Positions 8,659-17,408 of a stretch of DNA of 64,000 nt are shown one piece after another. The stretch comes from Planctomycetia bacterium (lineage in GTDB: Bacteria; Planctomycetota; Phycisphaerae; UBA1845; UTPLA1): contig JABTTW010000001.1 of assembly GCA_015075745.1 (NCBI GenBank), positions 1,054,001-1,118,000 of the forward strand, given 5' to 3'. The translations under genes were made by a program, and so were the position numbers. The notes beneath the pieces are model-generated. The model was not told where the DNA came from. It worked only from the letters and a program-made list of their open reading frames with translations, and searched no databases. Positions within the stretch are counted from its first letter, which is position 1. Each line of letters begins with the position of its first letter.

Positions 8659-9993
8659 CTAGTGATGGGCATCCGCATCGGTCGCGGGTGCGTGGGCGCA
8701 CTTGCCGCACATGCTGATCGCAATATCACCGAGCGCCGGATCGATGCCAACCGCATCGGCCGGCATCCAGTCCTGCATCCGCCAGCGAGCGCTCGTTCCA
8801 TTGGGATTCAACCCGACGTTGAGCGTTAACAGGTCAGTACCGCTTTGCCAGCCGATCGGAAAGACGGCCAACTCCAGCCGGCTGCGGCGGTAGGTCTCAT
8901 CGATTTCGAGAATCTGCCGCGCCGTGGCGGCGGTGGACATCACGTCGAGCGATTCGCTCGTGTGCTCGAGGCCCAACAGGTGCCCCAGCTCATGGGCGGC
9001 GATGTTCGAAAGGGCCAGCGCGACCGCCTCGGCACTGGGCTGAAGCCCCTCAAAGAGCTGAAGGTCCTCGGCAAAGATGATCGCCTCCTGGGTGGTATAC
9101 AGGTTGCCGGTGTCGACGCTGTCGGCGAGGCCGAGGTAGGCGGCGTTGTAGTTTCCGAAGTAGAGCTTCGAGTACGGGCCGGTCGGCCGCGCGTCGTATC
9201 GTCCGTCAAGGACGACGACGTTGAACGGGGCCAGGTCCCGCTTCAGCAGATCGACCACCATGTCGGTGATGTACGAGGTCTTTCCCGCGAATCGGCTGGA
9301 AATCGATTCCGCGCTGAACGGTCGCATGACCTCGATCGGCTCCAGCGCGATCTGCACCTGGTCACCACCTGCGAAATCCAGCCATACGATCTGCTGCGCC
9401 GGCGGCCGGACGGCTTGATCAGGCCTGCGGCTCACCTTGATCGTGTACTCGCCGCTGTCGTACTGGCCGGTTGACGATGCGAAGTGGCGAGCCGTGGAGA
9501 CAGCGACGCCGACGAAGAGATTGTCGGTATCGCGTCGGACGACCTGCGCGATATAGGGGTCGTAATTGCCCGCGTAGAAGCTTCGGTCGTTGTTGGCGTC
9601 GATCAGATCTCCGAACTCATCAAACAATGCGGCGACAGTGTTGAGACCGTTCTTTCCGACCACGTCGATGATGATCTGGTCGCCCGCGACGGCCGGCCCC
9701 AGGGCGTAAAGGTCGATGTCACTTCGCCCGTCGATCGTCCCCATGATCTCGATCTGTCCGCTGATGGGCAGCGTCGCGGGCTGGGCGCTCTCGAAGTCGC
9801 TGTTGACGAATGACTCCTCGTACACGGGGCTCTGCACCGGCGGGAGCTCTCGCGAGTTGTCCCGGGGACGGCGAGCGCCATTGTCCACGTAGGTGAATGG
9901 CACCGTGTCACAACCAACCGCGAGGAAGGCGAGAACGAGGATGAAATGGTAGAGCGACGAGCGATCCGCTCGAGGGAGGCGGCGGGGGTGCAT
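8659..9993 (-). CDS. Lipoprotein zinc metalloprotease (matrixin-like) with PPC domain
   Basis: This 444-residue protein has a lipoprotein signal (FLAVGC, Cys at residue 28) and GGAGA in front of the ATG. Next comes a pre-peptidase C-terminal (PPC)-like beta domain at about residues 65-185 (GTIDGRSDIDLYALG ... GEYTIKV). The C-terminal catalytic domain carries HELGHLLGLEH (His334, Glu335, His338, His344) and a downstream Met-turn (DVMST), the metzincin signature of M10-type matrixins. It should act outside the inner membrane as an anchored endopeptidase. There is a short Cys-x-x-Cys (CGKC) and His/Asp-rich tail at the very end. No obvious inhibitor or partner gene is next to it. Confidence 0.85.
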   Translation of the reverse strand: MHPRRLPRADRSSLYHFILVLAFLAVGCDTVPFTYVDNGARRPRDNSRELPPVQSPVYEESFVNSDFESAQPATLPISGQIEIMGTIDGRSDIDLYALGPAVAGDQIIIDVVGKNGLNTVAALFDEFGDLIDANNDRSFYAGNYDPYIAQVVRRDTDNLFVGVAVSTARHFASSTGQYDSGEYTIKVSRRPDQAVRPPAQQIVWLDFAGGDQVQIALEPIEVMRPFSAESISSRFAGKTSYITDMVVDLLKRDLAPFNVVVLDGRYDARPTGPYSKLYFGNYNAAYLGLADSVDTGNLYTTQEAIIFAEDLQLFEGLQPSAEAVALALSNIAAHELGHLLGLEHTSESLDVMSTAATARQILEIDETYRRSRLELAVFPIGWQSGTDLLTLNVGLNPNGTSARWRMQDWMPADAVGIDPALGDIAISMCGKCAHAPATDADAHH

Positions 9994-10544
9994 GGGGTAA
10001 TCTCCACGTGCACTTCCAGCGGCCTGCCTCCCTAAGGGCTTGCCGTCACTGGGTTCATCGGCGCGATGGCCTTCAAGAATTTAGCATTCAGACGCAGAAA
10101 TGACCGACTGTTTTGGGAACCACGCATGATGTCGCATGAGCGTGATTCTTCTCGGCGGGGGATGATTCTCGGTCCAACCTGCCCGCGTGTTTTCGGATGC
10201 CATCCCCGGCCGAAACCGAGCGGCGCTGGTGGTCCGAATTTGGCGTGTGCCATTTTCTTGACCGGTTATCTATGTTCCGCAATAATAAGGTGCTTCAATG
10301 TGCCGCTCAGGGTCAGCGCGAAGGGCCCGTAATCGGCGCGTCGGGACCGGTGGGGTCCCGTGAGTCCGCCTGCCAGAATGATTGTCAGCATGCCTTCCAG
10401 GGCGTCCATAGGAGACGCCGCCTAAGCCCAAGGCTCCGACGTTGGTCCGTGGAGAATCGCGGCAACGTGAAAGCACCGATCGATCCTGGCCCGAAGCCGC
10501 AGTTTGAGGGCGATCGATCCGAAGAAGAACCGCGGAGGTTTCTC
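9994..10544. other. Divergent intergenic region
   Basis: These 551 bases separate the metalloprotease gene from the oppositely oriented HEAT-protein gene. Short open frames occur but none has a plausible ribosome-binding site or protein-like composition. One promoter candidate is listed separately. The 5' leader of the HEAT gene would then be about 250 bases long; no riboswitch fold was recognised in it. Confidence 0.4.
10258..10286 (+). promoter_or_regulatory. Candidate sigma-70 promoter
   Basis: TTGACC and AATAAT are separated by 17 bases in an AT-richer patch about 255 bases upstream of the HEAT-protein start codon. It is the best promoter-like element in this intergenic region, but it rests on sequence alone. 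Confidence 0.35.
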
Positions 10545-13019
10545 ATGACCGGTCATGTTCGATCCATACGAATGAGTCTCGTAATCGCGGCGATGGTGTT
10601 GTCCGCCTCGCTGATGTCGACGCCGGCCTGGGCATGGGACCTCACCGAAGACATGGTGGGGCAGGATGAAGCCGCCTGGACCGCCTGGGAAACGGCGGCC
10701 AAGGCCCTTGAGCGCGACGAGAAGGACGCCGCCGGGACCGCCTATGACTCGGTCCTTGCGTTAGACCTGTCCGACCTCCGGTTGGCGCTGATGGCCGATC
10801 GAACCGGTTCGCTGCGGCTCGAGCAATGGGCCGGCGAGTCGGACGTCCCCGCTTCGGTCAAGACCCTCGTCGAGAAGATCCAGAACGGTCGCAAGCAGAA
10901 GGGCCTCGCCGAGGACGGCTGGCACTTTGCGGCGATCGGCCGATTCAAGTATGCCGACGCGAACTTCAAGGCGCTTGTCGAGTCCAGCCCGGACCCCGTC
11001 GCGCTGCTAGAACTTTCCCGGCAGAATCCCAATCGCCAGTTGATCCTGATCAAGCTGATCAGCAATGCGGACGTCGGTCCGTCGGCCAAGCAGTTTCTCG
11101 AAGTGCTCAACCGCGGCGAAGAGCTGCTGCGAATGGACCCCAACGAGATCGCCGCGAACATTGAGAAACTCGGCGGCCCCCCGCGGATGAGCTACAACGC
11201 CACCAACCGCCTCAAGGCCTCTGGTGAATACGCCATCCCGCACCTGATTCAATTTCTTCAGAGCGGTAAAAAGCGTTCGCTGCATCCGGCCATCATTCAG
11301 GTCATTCCGCAGATCGGCCGCGCCGGGCTTAACCCACTTTGCATCGCCCTGTCGATGAAGGACAACGTCACCAAGAAGATTCTCATCGATTCACTGGCCC
11401 GCATCGGCTACAAGCAGGCACTGCCCTACCTGGCGAAAGTCGCCGAGGACTCCAACGCCTCCGGCGAGTGCCGCGCCGCCGCCCAGCAGGCCATGTCCAC
11501 CCTCGGCGGTGCCGGGGCCAAGCGGGCAACGCTCTTCCGCGATCTGGCCGAGGGCTACTACGACAATCTCGAATCGCTGAAGGCGGATGCCCGGCGAGAT
11601 ACCGCGAATGTCTGGTATCTCCGCGACAACGAGCTTCGTTTGATTGTGGTGCCGACGGCCGTCTTCAACGACATCATGGCCATGCGATCGTGTGAAGAGG
11701 CGCTCGCGGCCGACGCCGACATGCCCGACGTCACGGCGCTGTGGATCGCCGCCAACATCCGCCGCGAGGCGAAGCTGGGCCTGGATGTCGAGAGCGATCA
11801 GCCCGATGCGCTGGCCGCGAAGGACTCCACGCGTCCGGAGGATTATCCGCGGTCGATCTACTTCGCCCGCGCGGCCGGCGCGAATTACAACCATATGGTT
11901 CTGGCCCGTGCCTTTAAGGACCGTGACCCCGGCGTCGCGCTGGGTGCGATCGCCGCGCTGTCCGACACGGCCGGTGCTTCCGACATGGTCGGGATGGAAG
12001 ACCTGAAGCAGCCGCTTTCCGCAACGCTCGCCTTCCCCAATCGGCAGGTTCGCATCAAGGCCGCCCTGGCTTTAGGACGCGCCTTGCCCACGACGAGCTT
12101 TCCCGGCAGCGAAAACGTCATTCCCGTTCTGGCCGAGGCACTGGCCCAGTCAGGACGCCAGGCGGCGCTGATCGTCGATGCCGACTCCGAACAGGCGAAC
12201 AAGCTGCAGGCCGTCCTCCGAGCCGCGGGTTTCGAGTGCGCGGTCGGAGAGAATCTCTACGCCGCCCGTGATACGGCTCGCAAGCAGGGCATTACTTCCT
12301 ATGATCTGATCCTTCTGGCGACTGACATGCAGCGCCCCGATTTGCTGACCGCCGTCGGTGATCTGCGAAAAGATCTGCCGACCTCCGCGACGCCGATTCT
12401 CGTCGTGGTTAAGGAGGGCCAGCTCAATACCGCGAATAGCGCCAGCCGCACTGCTGCCGGCGTCGAGTTGCTGCCCGCCGAAATCACCGATCTGGGCGAT
12501 CCCGCGGAGATCAGCAAGCAACTGATGAATCGCGTCGCTCGGGCGTCGCAGGCCTTGGGCATGACCGGGCTCAGCCGCGATCTGGCCATGAGCCTGGCAC
12601 TGCGCAGCACCGAGGTGTTGCGAATGATCGGCGAGAGCAATCTCAAGGTCTTCGACTTCTCCCGCGCGACGCCGGCCCTGATCGGCGCTGTTGCCGGCAA
12701 CTCGGAGGCCCTGCGGGTCGCCGCGGCCCATGCCCTGGCCATCGCCGCCAGCGCCGAAGCTCAGGAAGCCCTCGCGGCCGACGCCCTTAACGCGGATCGC
12801 GGACAGGCCGAGCGCATCGCCGTGTTCGGCTCTTTGGCCGAATCCGCCCGGCGAAACGGAAACCTGCTCGGTGCTTCGCGGACGGTCGATCGTCTGATCG
12901 AGTTCACCATGAAGGAGCCCGACCTGGTTCTGCGTGCGGCGGCCTCCAAGGCGCTGGGCGCACTGAATCTCGCCAGCAACAAGGCCAGCGAGATCATTCG
13001 GGCTCAGTACAACGGCTGA
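10545..13019 (+). CDS. Exported HEAT-repeat protein with degenerate receiver-like domain
   Basis: The protein is 824 residues. GGAGG lies 7 bases before the ATG, and the frame extends upstream without protein-like sequence. A signal peptide is clear (RMSLVIAAMVLSASLMSTPAWA). The body is alpha-helical with HEAT/armadillo-type repeats (for example AIIQVIPQIGRAGLNPLCIA, DPGVALGAIAALSD, RQVRIKAALALGRALP). Residues about 535-640 look like a CheY-type receiver: the first strand with acidic pair (ALIVDADSEQ), the helix KLQAVLRAAGFEC, then YDLILLATDMQRPD where the phospho-acceptor Asp seems displaced or missing, then ATPILVVVKEG. HEAT repeats resume after it. A receiver fold in an exported protein would not be phosphorylated normally, so it is probably a protein-binding remnant. 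The function is unknown. Confidence 0.72.
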   Translation: MTGHVRSIRMSLVIAAMVLSASLMSTPAWAWDLTEDMVGQDEAAWTAWETAAKALERDEKDAAGTAYDSVLALDLSDLRLALMADRTGSLRLEQWAGESDVPASVKTLVEKIQNGRKQKGLAEDGWHFAAIGRFKYADANFKALVESSPDPVALLELSRQNPNRQLILIKLISNADVGPSAKQFLEVLNRGEELLRMDPNEIAANIEKLGGPPRMSYNATNRLKASGEYAIPHLIQFLQSGKKRSLHPAIIQVIPQIGRAGLNPLCIALSMKDNVTKKILIDSLARIGYKQALPYLAKVAEDSNASGECRAAAQQAMSTLGGAGAKRATLFRDLAEGYYDNLESLKADARRDTANVWYLRDNELRLIVVPTAVFNDIMAMRSCEEALAADADMPDVTALWIAANIRREAKLGLDVESDQPDALAAKDSTRPEDYPRSIYFARAAGANYNHMVLARAFKDRDPGVALGAIAALSDTAGASDMVGMEDLKQPLSATLAFPNRQVRIKAALALGRALPTTSFPGSENVIPVLAEALAQSGRQAALIVDADSEQANKLQAVLRAAGFECAVGENLYAARDTARKQGITSYDLILLATDMQRPDLLTAVGDLRKDLPTSATPILVVVKEGQLNTANSASRTAAGVELLPAEITDLGDPAEISKQLMNRVARASQALGMTGLSRDLAMSLALRSTEVLRMIGESNLKVFDFSRATPALIGAVAGNSEALRVAAAHALAIAASAEAQEALAADALNADRGQAERIAVFGSLAESARRNGNLLGASRTVDRLIEFTMKEPDLVLRAAASKALGALNLASNKASEIIRAQYNG

Positions 13020-13124
13020 TCCGGCGAATTCTCCACGCTACCGGTGGTGTTTTTCCATTTGCGATGAATGGGACCGAGCCGCAATCCGTGTCCATTCCAA
13101 GGGCTCGCGCATAGAATCATCTCG

Positions 13125-14600
13125 ATGAGTTCGCAGCCTGAAGAACCGACGCGCCTCGACGGGATTCGTCAGAAAATATCCCACTTCCCGAAGACGCCCG
13201 GCGTCTATCTGATGAAGGACGCGAAGGGGCTGGTCCTCTACGTCGGCAAGGCCAAGGACCTCCGCTCGCGCGTCTCTTCGTACTTTCAGGACTCCGCCGA
13301 TCTTCTCAACACACGCGGCCCCGACATTGCCCGGATGGTGGCGATGGTCGCCGACATCGACTTTCTCGAGTGCGAGACGGAAGTCGACGCCCTGCTCAGC
13401 GAGGCACGGCTCATCAAGGACATTCAGCCTCCGCACAACGTCCAGATGAAGGACGGCAAGACATTTCCTTATCTGGAAATCACGACTGGTGACGACTATC
13501 CCGGGGTGTTCGTCACGCGGACGCCGCGGCCCAAAGGAAGCAAGCTCTACGGCCCGTTCACGTCAGCCGGTGCGCTGCGCGATGCGATGAATGCTTTGCA
13601 GAAGGTCTTTAAGTTTCGCACCTGCGAGCTGGACATCCGCGAGGATGATAACCGCAAGCGGTTCTTCCGGCCGTGCCTGCTGTATTCGATCAACCAGTGC
13701 ACCGCCCCCTGCGCCGACAAGATCAGCCGCGCGGACTACGCGAAGGACGTCGATCGGCTCAAGCGCTTCCTCGCGTCTAAGCGAAGCGTTCTCATTCGCG
13801 AGATGGAAAAGGAGATGAAGCAGGCATCGGAGGAGCAGGCATTCGAGGAGGCGGCCAGAATCCGTGATCGCATCAAGGCCATCAGCGGCCTGAAACTGTC
13901 CGGTGACCCCGATGCGGACATTCAGCCCGAGGCCTTTTACATCGACCCGCGCAAGGGGCTCGATCGACTCGCGAAGGTGCTCGATCTGGAACAGCCGCCC
14001 CGCGTCATCGAGGGCATCGACATCGCCAATCTTCAGGGGCAGGAATCGGTCGGGTCGCTCGTCTGCTTCATTGACGGAGTCCCGTTCAAGGCGGGCTATA
14101 AGCGCTTTCGCATTCAGACGGTCGAAGGTCAGGACGACTACGCCATGATCCGCGAGGTCGTGACGCGACGCTATCGTCATGCCGCTGAGGGTGAGGAGCT
14201 TTATCCCGATTTGATTCTCATCGACGGCGGGCTGGGCCAGTTGCATGCGGCGCTGGACGCGTGCGGCGAGATGTTCGTGAAGCCGCCGATGGTCATTTCG
14301 CTGGCCAAGCGCGAGGAGGAGATTTACACGCAGGCTCGCAAGGGGGCCATTCGACTGGCACGCAACGACGCGGGATTGCGCCTGTTGCAACAGGTCCGCG
14401 ACGAGGCCCACCGATTCGCCCAGCACTACCATCACATCCTCCGCCGAAAGCGCCAGTTCGACGAAGACGTGAAAGCAGGACGCCGCCCGCCCGGCAAGGG
14501 AAAGAAGGCGAAACAGCCGGAAGTGCCGGTTGAGGAGGAAATACCTGACATCGTCGATCAATTCCCGCCGGATGAAGTCCAGCGTCATCCTGAAGAGTGA
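13125..14600 (+). CDS. uvrC: Excinuclease ABC subunit C, short form
   Basis: UvrC makes the two incisions of nucleotide excision repair. This 491-residue protein has the GIY-YIG nuclease domain (TPGVYLMKDAKG and VLYVGKAKDLRSRVSSYF, about residues 24-60), the UVR helix pair that binds UvrB (EEQAFEEAARIRDRIKAI), and the RNase H-like domain with its first catalytic Asp (EGIDIANLQG) and LILIDGGLGQLHAAL. After RDEAHRFAQHYHH the family normally continues into a helix-hairpin-helix DNA-binding domain of about 100 residues; here it is replaced by a short Lys/Pro/Glu-rich tail. The ATG at 13125 is preferred over an upstream in-frame ATG because family members begin close to the GIY-YIG domain, though it lacks a clear ribosome-binding site. 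It is convergent with surE, with about 20 bases between them. Confidence 0.92.
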   Translation: MSSQPEEPTRLDGIRQKISHFPKTPGVYLMKDAKGLVLYVGKAKDLRSRVSSYFQDSADLLNTRGPDIARMVAMVADIDFLECETEVDALLSEARLIKDIQPPHNVQMKDGKTFPYLEITTGDDYPGVFVTRTPRPKGSKLYGPFTSAGALRDAMNALQKVFKFRTCELDIREDDNRKRFFRPCLLYSINQCTAPCADKISRADYAKDVDRLKRFLASKRSVLIREMEKEMKQASEEQAFEEAARIRDRIKAISGLKLSGDPDADIQPEAFYIDPRKGLDRLAKVLDLEQPPRVIEGIDIANLQGQESVGSLVCFIDGVPFKAGYKRFRIQTVEGQDDYAMIREVVTRRYRHAAEGEELYPDLILIDGGLGQLHAALDACGEMFVKPPMVISLAKREEEIYTQARKGAIRLARNDAGLRLLQQVRDEAHRFAQHYHHILRRKRQFDEDVKAGRRPPGKGKKAKQPEVPVEEEIPDIVDQFPPDEVQRHPEE

Positions 14601-14621
14601 CCGGCTTCGCCCGATGAAGCA

Positions 14622-15392
14622 TCAATCAAACGATACCGAAGACCACGCCCTGCGGCTTGCCAACGCCATCGCATCCACCGCGGTGAGATTGAATCGAAGC
14701 GGCGTCACGCAGACGTATCCCTGCCTGACGACGTGCAGGTCCGTTTCTCCCCCGTCATCCAACTCGCCCCAATCTCCGCCCAGCCAATAGTACTCACGAC
14801 CGTTTGGATCGGATCGCTTCTCCAGCCGATCGAGCGTCGGGAGCGTGCACTGCGCCGCAACGCGAACGCCTCGCGGGTGATCCGCCTTGAACTCGGGGAT
14901 ATTCACATTCCAGACCAGCCGACTCTCCAGTGAGTCGTTGAACAAATCCTCGATGATGCGACCGGTGATTCTCGCGGCACGCGGATAATCCATATCGCGA
15001 TACAGCTCCAGCGAAACGGCGACCGCGGGACAACCCAGAATCGCCCCCTCGACCGCGGCCGCGACGGTGCCGGAGTAAAGGACGTGAACCCCGGTGTTCA
15101 GGCCCGAGTTGATGCCTGAGACGACCAGGTCGGGCTTTTCCGGCATCAGCGCTCCGATGGCCAGCTTCACGCAGTCGGCGGGCGTGCCTTCAACGCTGGT
15201 GCCCCGGAATCGATCATTTACGCTCACCGGCCGCCATAGCACGGGATTGCGGATGGTGATCGCGTGCGAGCCGCCGGATTGAACGTTGGCCGGGGCGACG
15301 ACCGTCACGTCGTGGTTTCGCTGTAACTCGTCGTGCATGGCAATGATGCCCGGCGCGAAGATGCCGTCGTCATTGGTGAGGAGGATTCGCAT
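14622..15392 (-). CDS. surE: 5'/3'-nucleotidase SurE
   Basis: The 256-residue protein starts with the SurE signature MRILLTNDDGIFAPGI, in which the paired Asp residues bind the divalent metal. It continues with VVAPANVQSGGSHAIT (the conserved phosphate-binding Ser/Gly region) and VSGINSGLNTGVHVLYSGTVAAA. It dephosphorylates nucleoside monophosphates and possibly short polyphosphate, in the cytoplasm. The length agrees with the family. The ATG at 15392 is chosen because MRILLTNDDG is the invariant N-terminus; the frame is open for 12 more codons upstream. Confidence 0.95.
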   Translation of the reverse strand: MRILLTNDDGIFAPGIIAMHDELQRNHDVTVVAPANVQSGGSHAITIRNPVLWRPVSVNDRFRGTSVEGTPADCVKLAIGALMPEKPDLVVSGINSGLNTGVHVLYSGTVAAAVEGAILGCPAVAVSLELYRDMDYPRAARITGRIIEDLFNDSLESRLVWNVNIPEFKADHPRGVRVAAQCTLPTLDRLEKRSDPNGREYYWLGGDWGELDDGGETDLHVVRQGYVCVTPLRFNLTAVDAMALASRRAWSSVSFD

Positions 15393-15494
15393 GAGTCGAA
15401 TTGTAGGGGGCTGCCGCGCGGCATACAATTGAGCCGGCCCGTAGTTTTACGGCGATCATGCGCCGTTTCCGGTTGCCTCGCGGATATTCCTTCA

Positions 15495-17408
15495 ATGCCC
15501 GATATCAATACCCCAGTCGCCCGGCCCGTTGCATCGCCCAGCGCGGTTCGCGCAATTTGCGCGGCTTTGGCCACGGCGCTGGCCTGCGGCGTTGTCCTGC
15601 AGTCCGTCCTCGTTGCGGGCTTTTTGAGCATGGGCGACGGCGCCTATCTGAGGCAGGCGGATCGCATCCGAGCCCTGACCCCGACCGACATACGTGCCGC
15701 GTTTTCCACCTACAGCGCCCCTGCTGAGACCGGCGGATACTACCAGCCGCTGGCGCTGCTTTCCCTCGCCCTCGACGCGCGGCTCGCGCCGGATCCTTCG
15801 GCGGCGGCATTTCACTTTCACCTGACCAACCTCGCCCTGCACCTGGCGAATGTGCTGATCGTGTTTCATATTCTTCGTCGATTCGGCGCGAGCCTTTGGG
15901 TGTGCGCCCTTGGCGGCCTGCTCTTCGGCTTGCACCCCATCCAGCTTGCTTCTGTCGCCTGGGTGTCGCAGCGGGGCACGCTGCTCGGCGCGTTCTTCGC
16001 ACTCCTGGCGATCAATTGTTACTCCAGGGTCGCCCTCCGCGGTCGGACGGCATGGGTCGTGCCTGCGACGCTTCTCTATGCACTGGCCGTCATGAGCAAT
16101 CCGCTGCTCATCCCCCTGCCGGTCGTGTTTCTTCTCTTGGACCTTTGGCCCGGCAAGCGTTCGGGGTGGACGCCGATCGTGGAAAAAGCCCCGATGTTCG
16201 CCATCTTCGTTATCGCCGCCGCGATTCAGGCCATGGTCCATGCTCGAAGCCCCGGGCAGGTCACGGGAGAACTGGGCAGCTTTGAGGTGCTCGGCGGCAG
16301 CCTCGTCTCGTTCGTCGTTCGCATTTTTCAGCCGTCGGCGGTCTCGATTTTCTATCCGGCGGCGCGGAGTTCTCTTTCGTCCGCACACCTGGCGGCGATG
16401 GTCGGCGTGGCGGGCGCGATCGTCGTCATCGGCATCTGGTCGTTTCGGCGAAGCCGCCCTGTCTTCACCTGTCTGTGCGGAGCCGTCGTCCTGGTCTGCC
16501 CGGCCCTGCTGGACGCCGCCTATGCCAGTTCGCTGCTGGGCGACAAGTACCTTTACATGGTCCTGATCGTGCCGCTCATCGTCATCGCTTCGAGCTTTGA
16601 CCTGATCGCGCGTCCGGCCCGTCGCCGGCTCTGCCTTTACGCCGCCGCCGCCGCGGTCGCCTTTTGCACCGCGCAGTCATACCTGAAATCATTTACCTGG
16701 CTCAGCAGCCGTGACGTCTATGAGGAGACGGTCAGACGATATCCCGCATGGCCCGACGGCTACACCGGGCTCGTCGAGGCGTGGCTTCAGGACGGCGAAC
16801 TGGACTCGGCCCTGAAATGCGCCGAGCGCGCCGTGCGCATCGCCCCCGAGGATCCCGGCATTCAGTTCTATCTTGGAACGACGCTTCTTCTCCATAAGGA
16901 TGGACGCAGTGCCGAGGCTGTCGCACCGCTGCGAAAAGCTCTCCGCTCGAACCCGAACTGGATCGCCTGCCTTCAAAACCTCGGCGTTGCACTCGTCAAG
17001 AGCGGCCACACTGAAAAGGCCGTCGCCTACCTGGAGCGAGCCCGAGACCTCGATCCCGATTCCGCCGCGATTCGCACCGGACTGGGCCATGCCTATCTGC
17101 GTCTTCAGCGGCCGTCCGCCGCGCGGGCCGAATTGCAGATCGCCTTGCGCCATCGAAACGACCCGATCATTCACCTCGGCCTGGCCATGGCGTGGGCCGA
17201 GAACGACGCCGACGATCAGGCCCGTCGTCATCTGGCCATCGCCCTGGCACGCGATCCGCATCTCGCGGAGCGGGCAGCGGCGTCACCGGCGCTGAGGCGA
17301 CTCGGCGGCGAGCAGGAGTTGCTCGACGATCGTGACGTGCGGACGCCGACTCCCCCGCTGGATATTGAGTTGCCCGCTGCGCGTCGGGCGGGCGGGCCGA
17401 CGGGATGA
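15495..17408 (+). CDS. TMTC-type polytopic membrane protein with C-terminal TPRs
   Basis: The 637-residue protein has about ten hydrophobic segments in its first 390 residues and tetratricopeptide repeats in the last 200 (ALKCAERAVRIAPEDPGIQF, AVAPLRKALRSNPNWIACLQ, AVAYLERARDLDPDSAAIRT). The luminal loop signature GGYYQPLALLSLALDA and the motif FGLHPIQLASVAWVSQRGTL match the DUF1736/TMTC family, which in animals contains O-mannosyltransferases of the GT-C type. A role in transferring sugars from a polyprenyl carrier to exported proteins is possible but unproven. It overlaps the next gene by four bases (ATGA) and is its paralogue. Confidence 0.75.
   Translation: MPDINTPVARPVASPSAVRAICAALATALACGVVLQSVLVAGFLSMGDGAYLRQADRIRALTPTDIRAAFSTYSAPAETGGYYQPLALLSLALDARLAPDPSAAAFHFHLTNLALHLANVLIVFHILRRFGASLWVCALGGLLFGLHPIQLASVAWVSQRGTLLGAFFALLAINCYSRVALRGRTAWVVPATLLYALAVMSNPLLIPLPVVFLLLDLWPGKRSGWTPIVEKAPMFAIFVIAAAIQAMVHARSPGQVTGELGSFEVLGGSLVSFVVRIFQPSAVSIFYPAARSSLSSAHLAAMVGVAGAIVVIGIWSFRRSRPVFTCLCGAVVLVCPALLDAAYASSLLGDKYLYMVLIVPLIVIASSFDLIARPARRRLCLYAAAAAVAFCTAQSYLKSFTWLSSRDVYEETVRRYPAWPDGYTGLVEAWLQDGELDSALKCAERAVRIAPEDPGIQFYLGTTLLLHKDGRSAEAVAPLRKALRSNPNWIACLQNLGVALVKSGHTEKAVAYLERARDLDPDSAAIRTGLGHAYLRLQRPSAARAELQIALRHRNDPIIHLGLAMAWAENDADDQARRHLAIALARDPHLAERAAASPALRRLGGEQELLDDRDVRTPTPPLDIELPAARRAGGPTG

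Noticed and set aside
13034-13056. Short hairpin with T-run between the HEAT and uvrC genes as a terminator
   Set aside because: The stem (CCAC/GTGG) is only four to five base pairs, too weak to call.
15492-16388. Long reading frame antisense to the first TMTC-type gene
   Set aside because: It has a low-complexity Arg/Asp/His composition without motifs and lies fully inside a clear membrane-protein gene; GC skew at the third codon position explains it.
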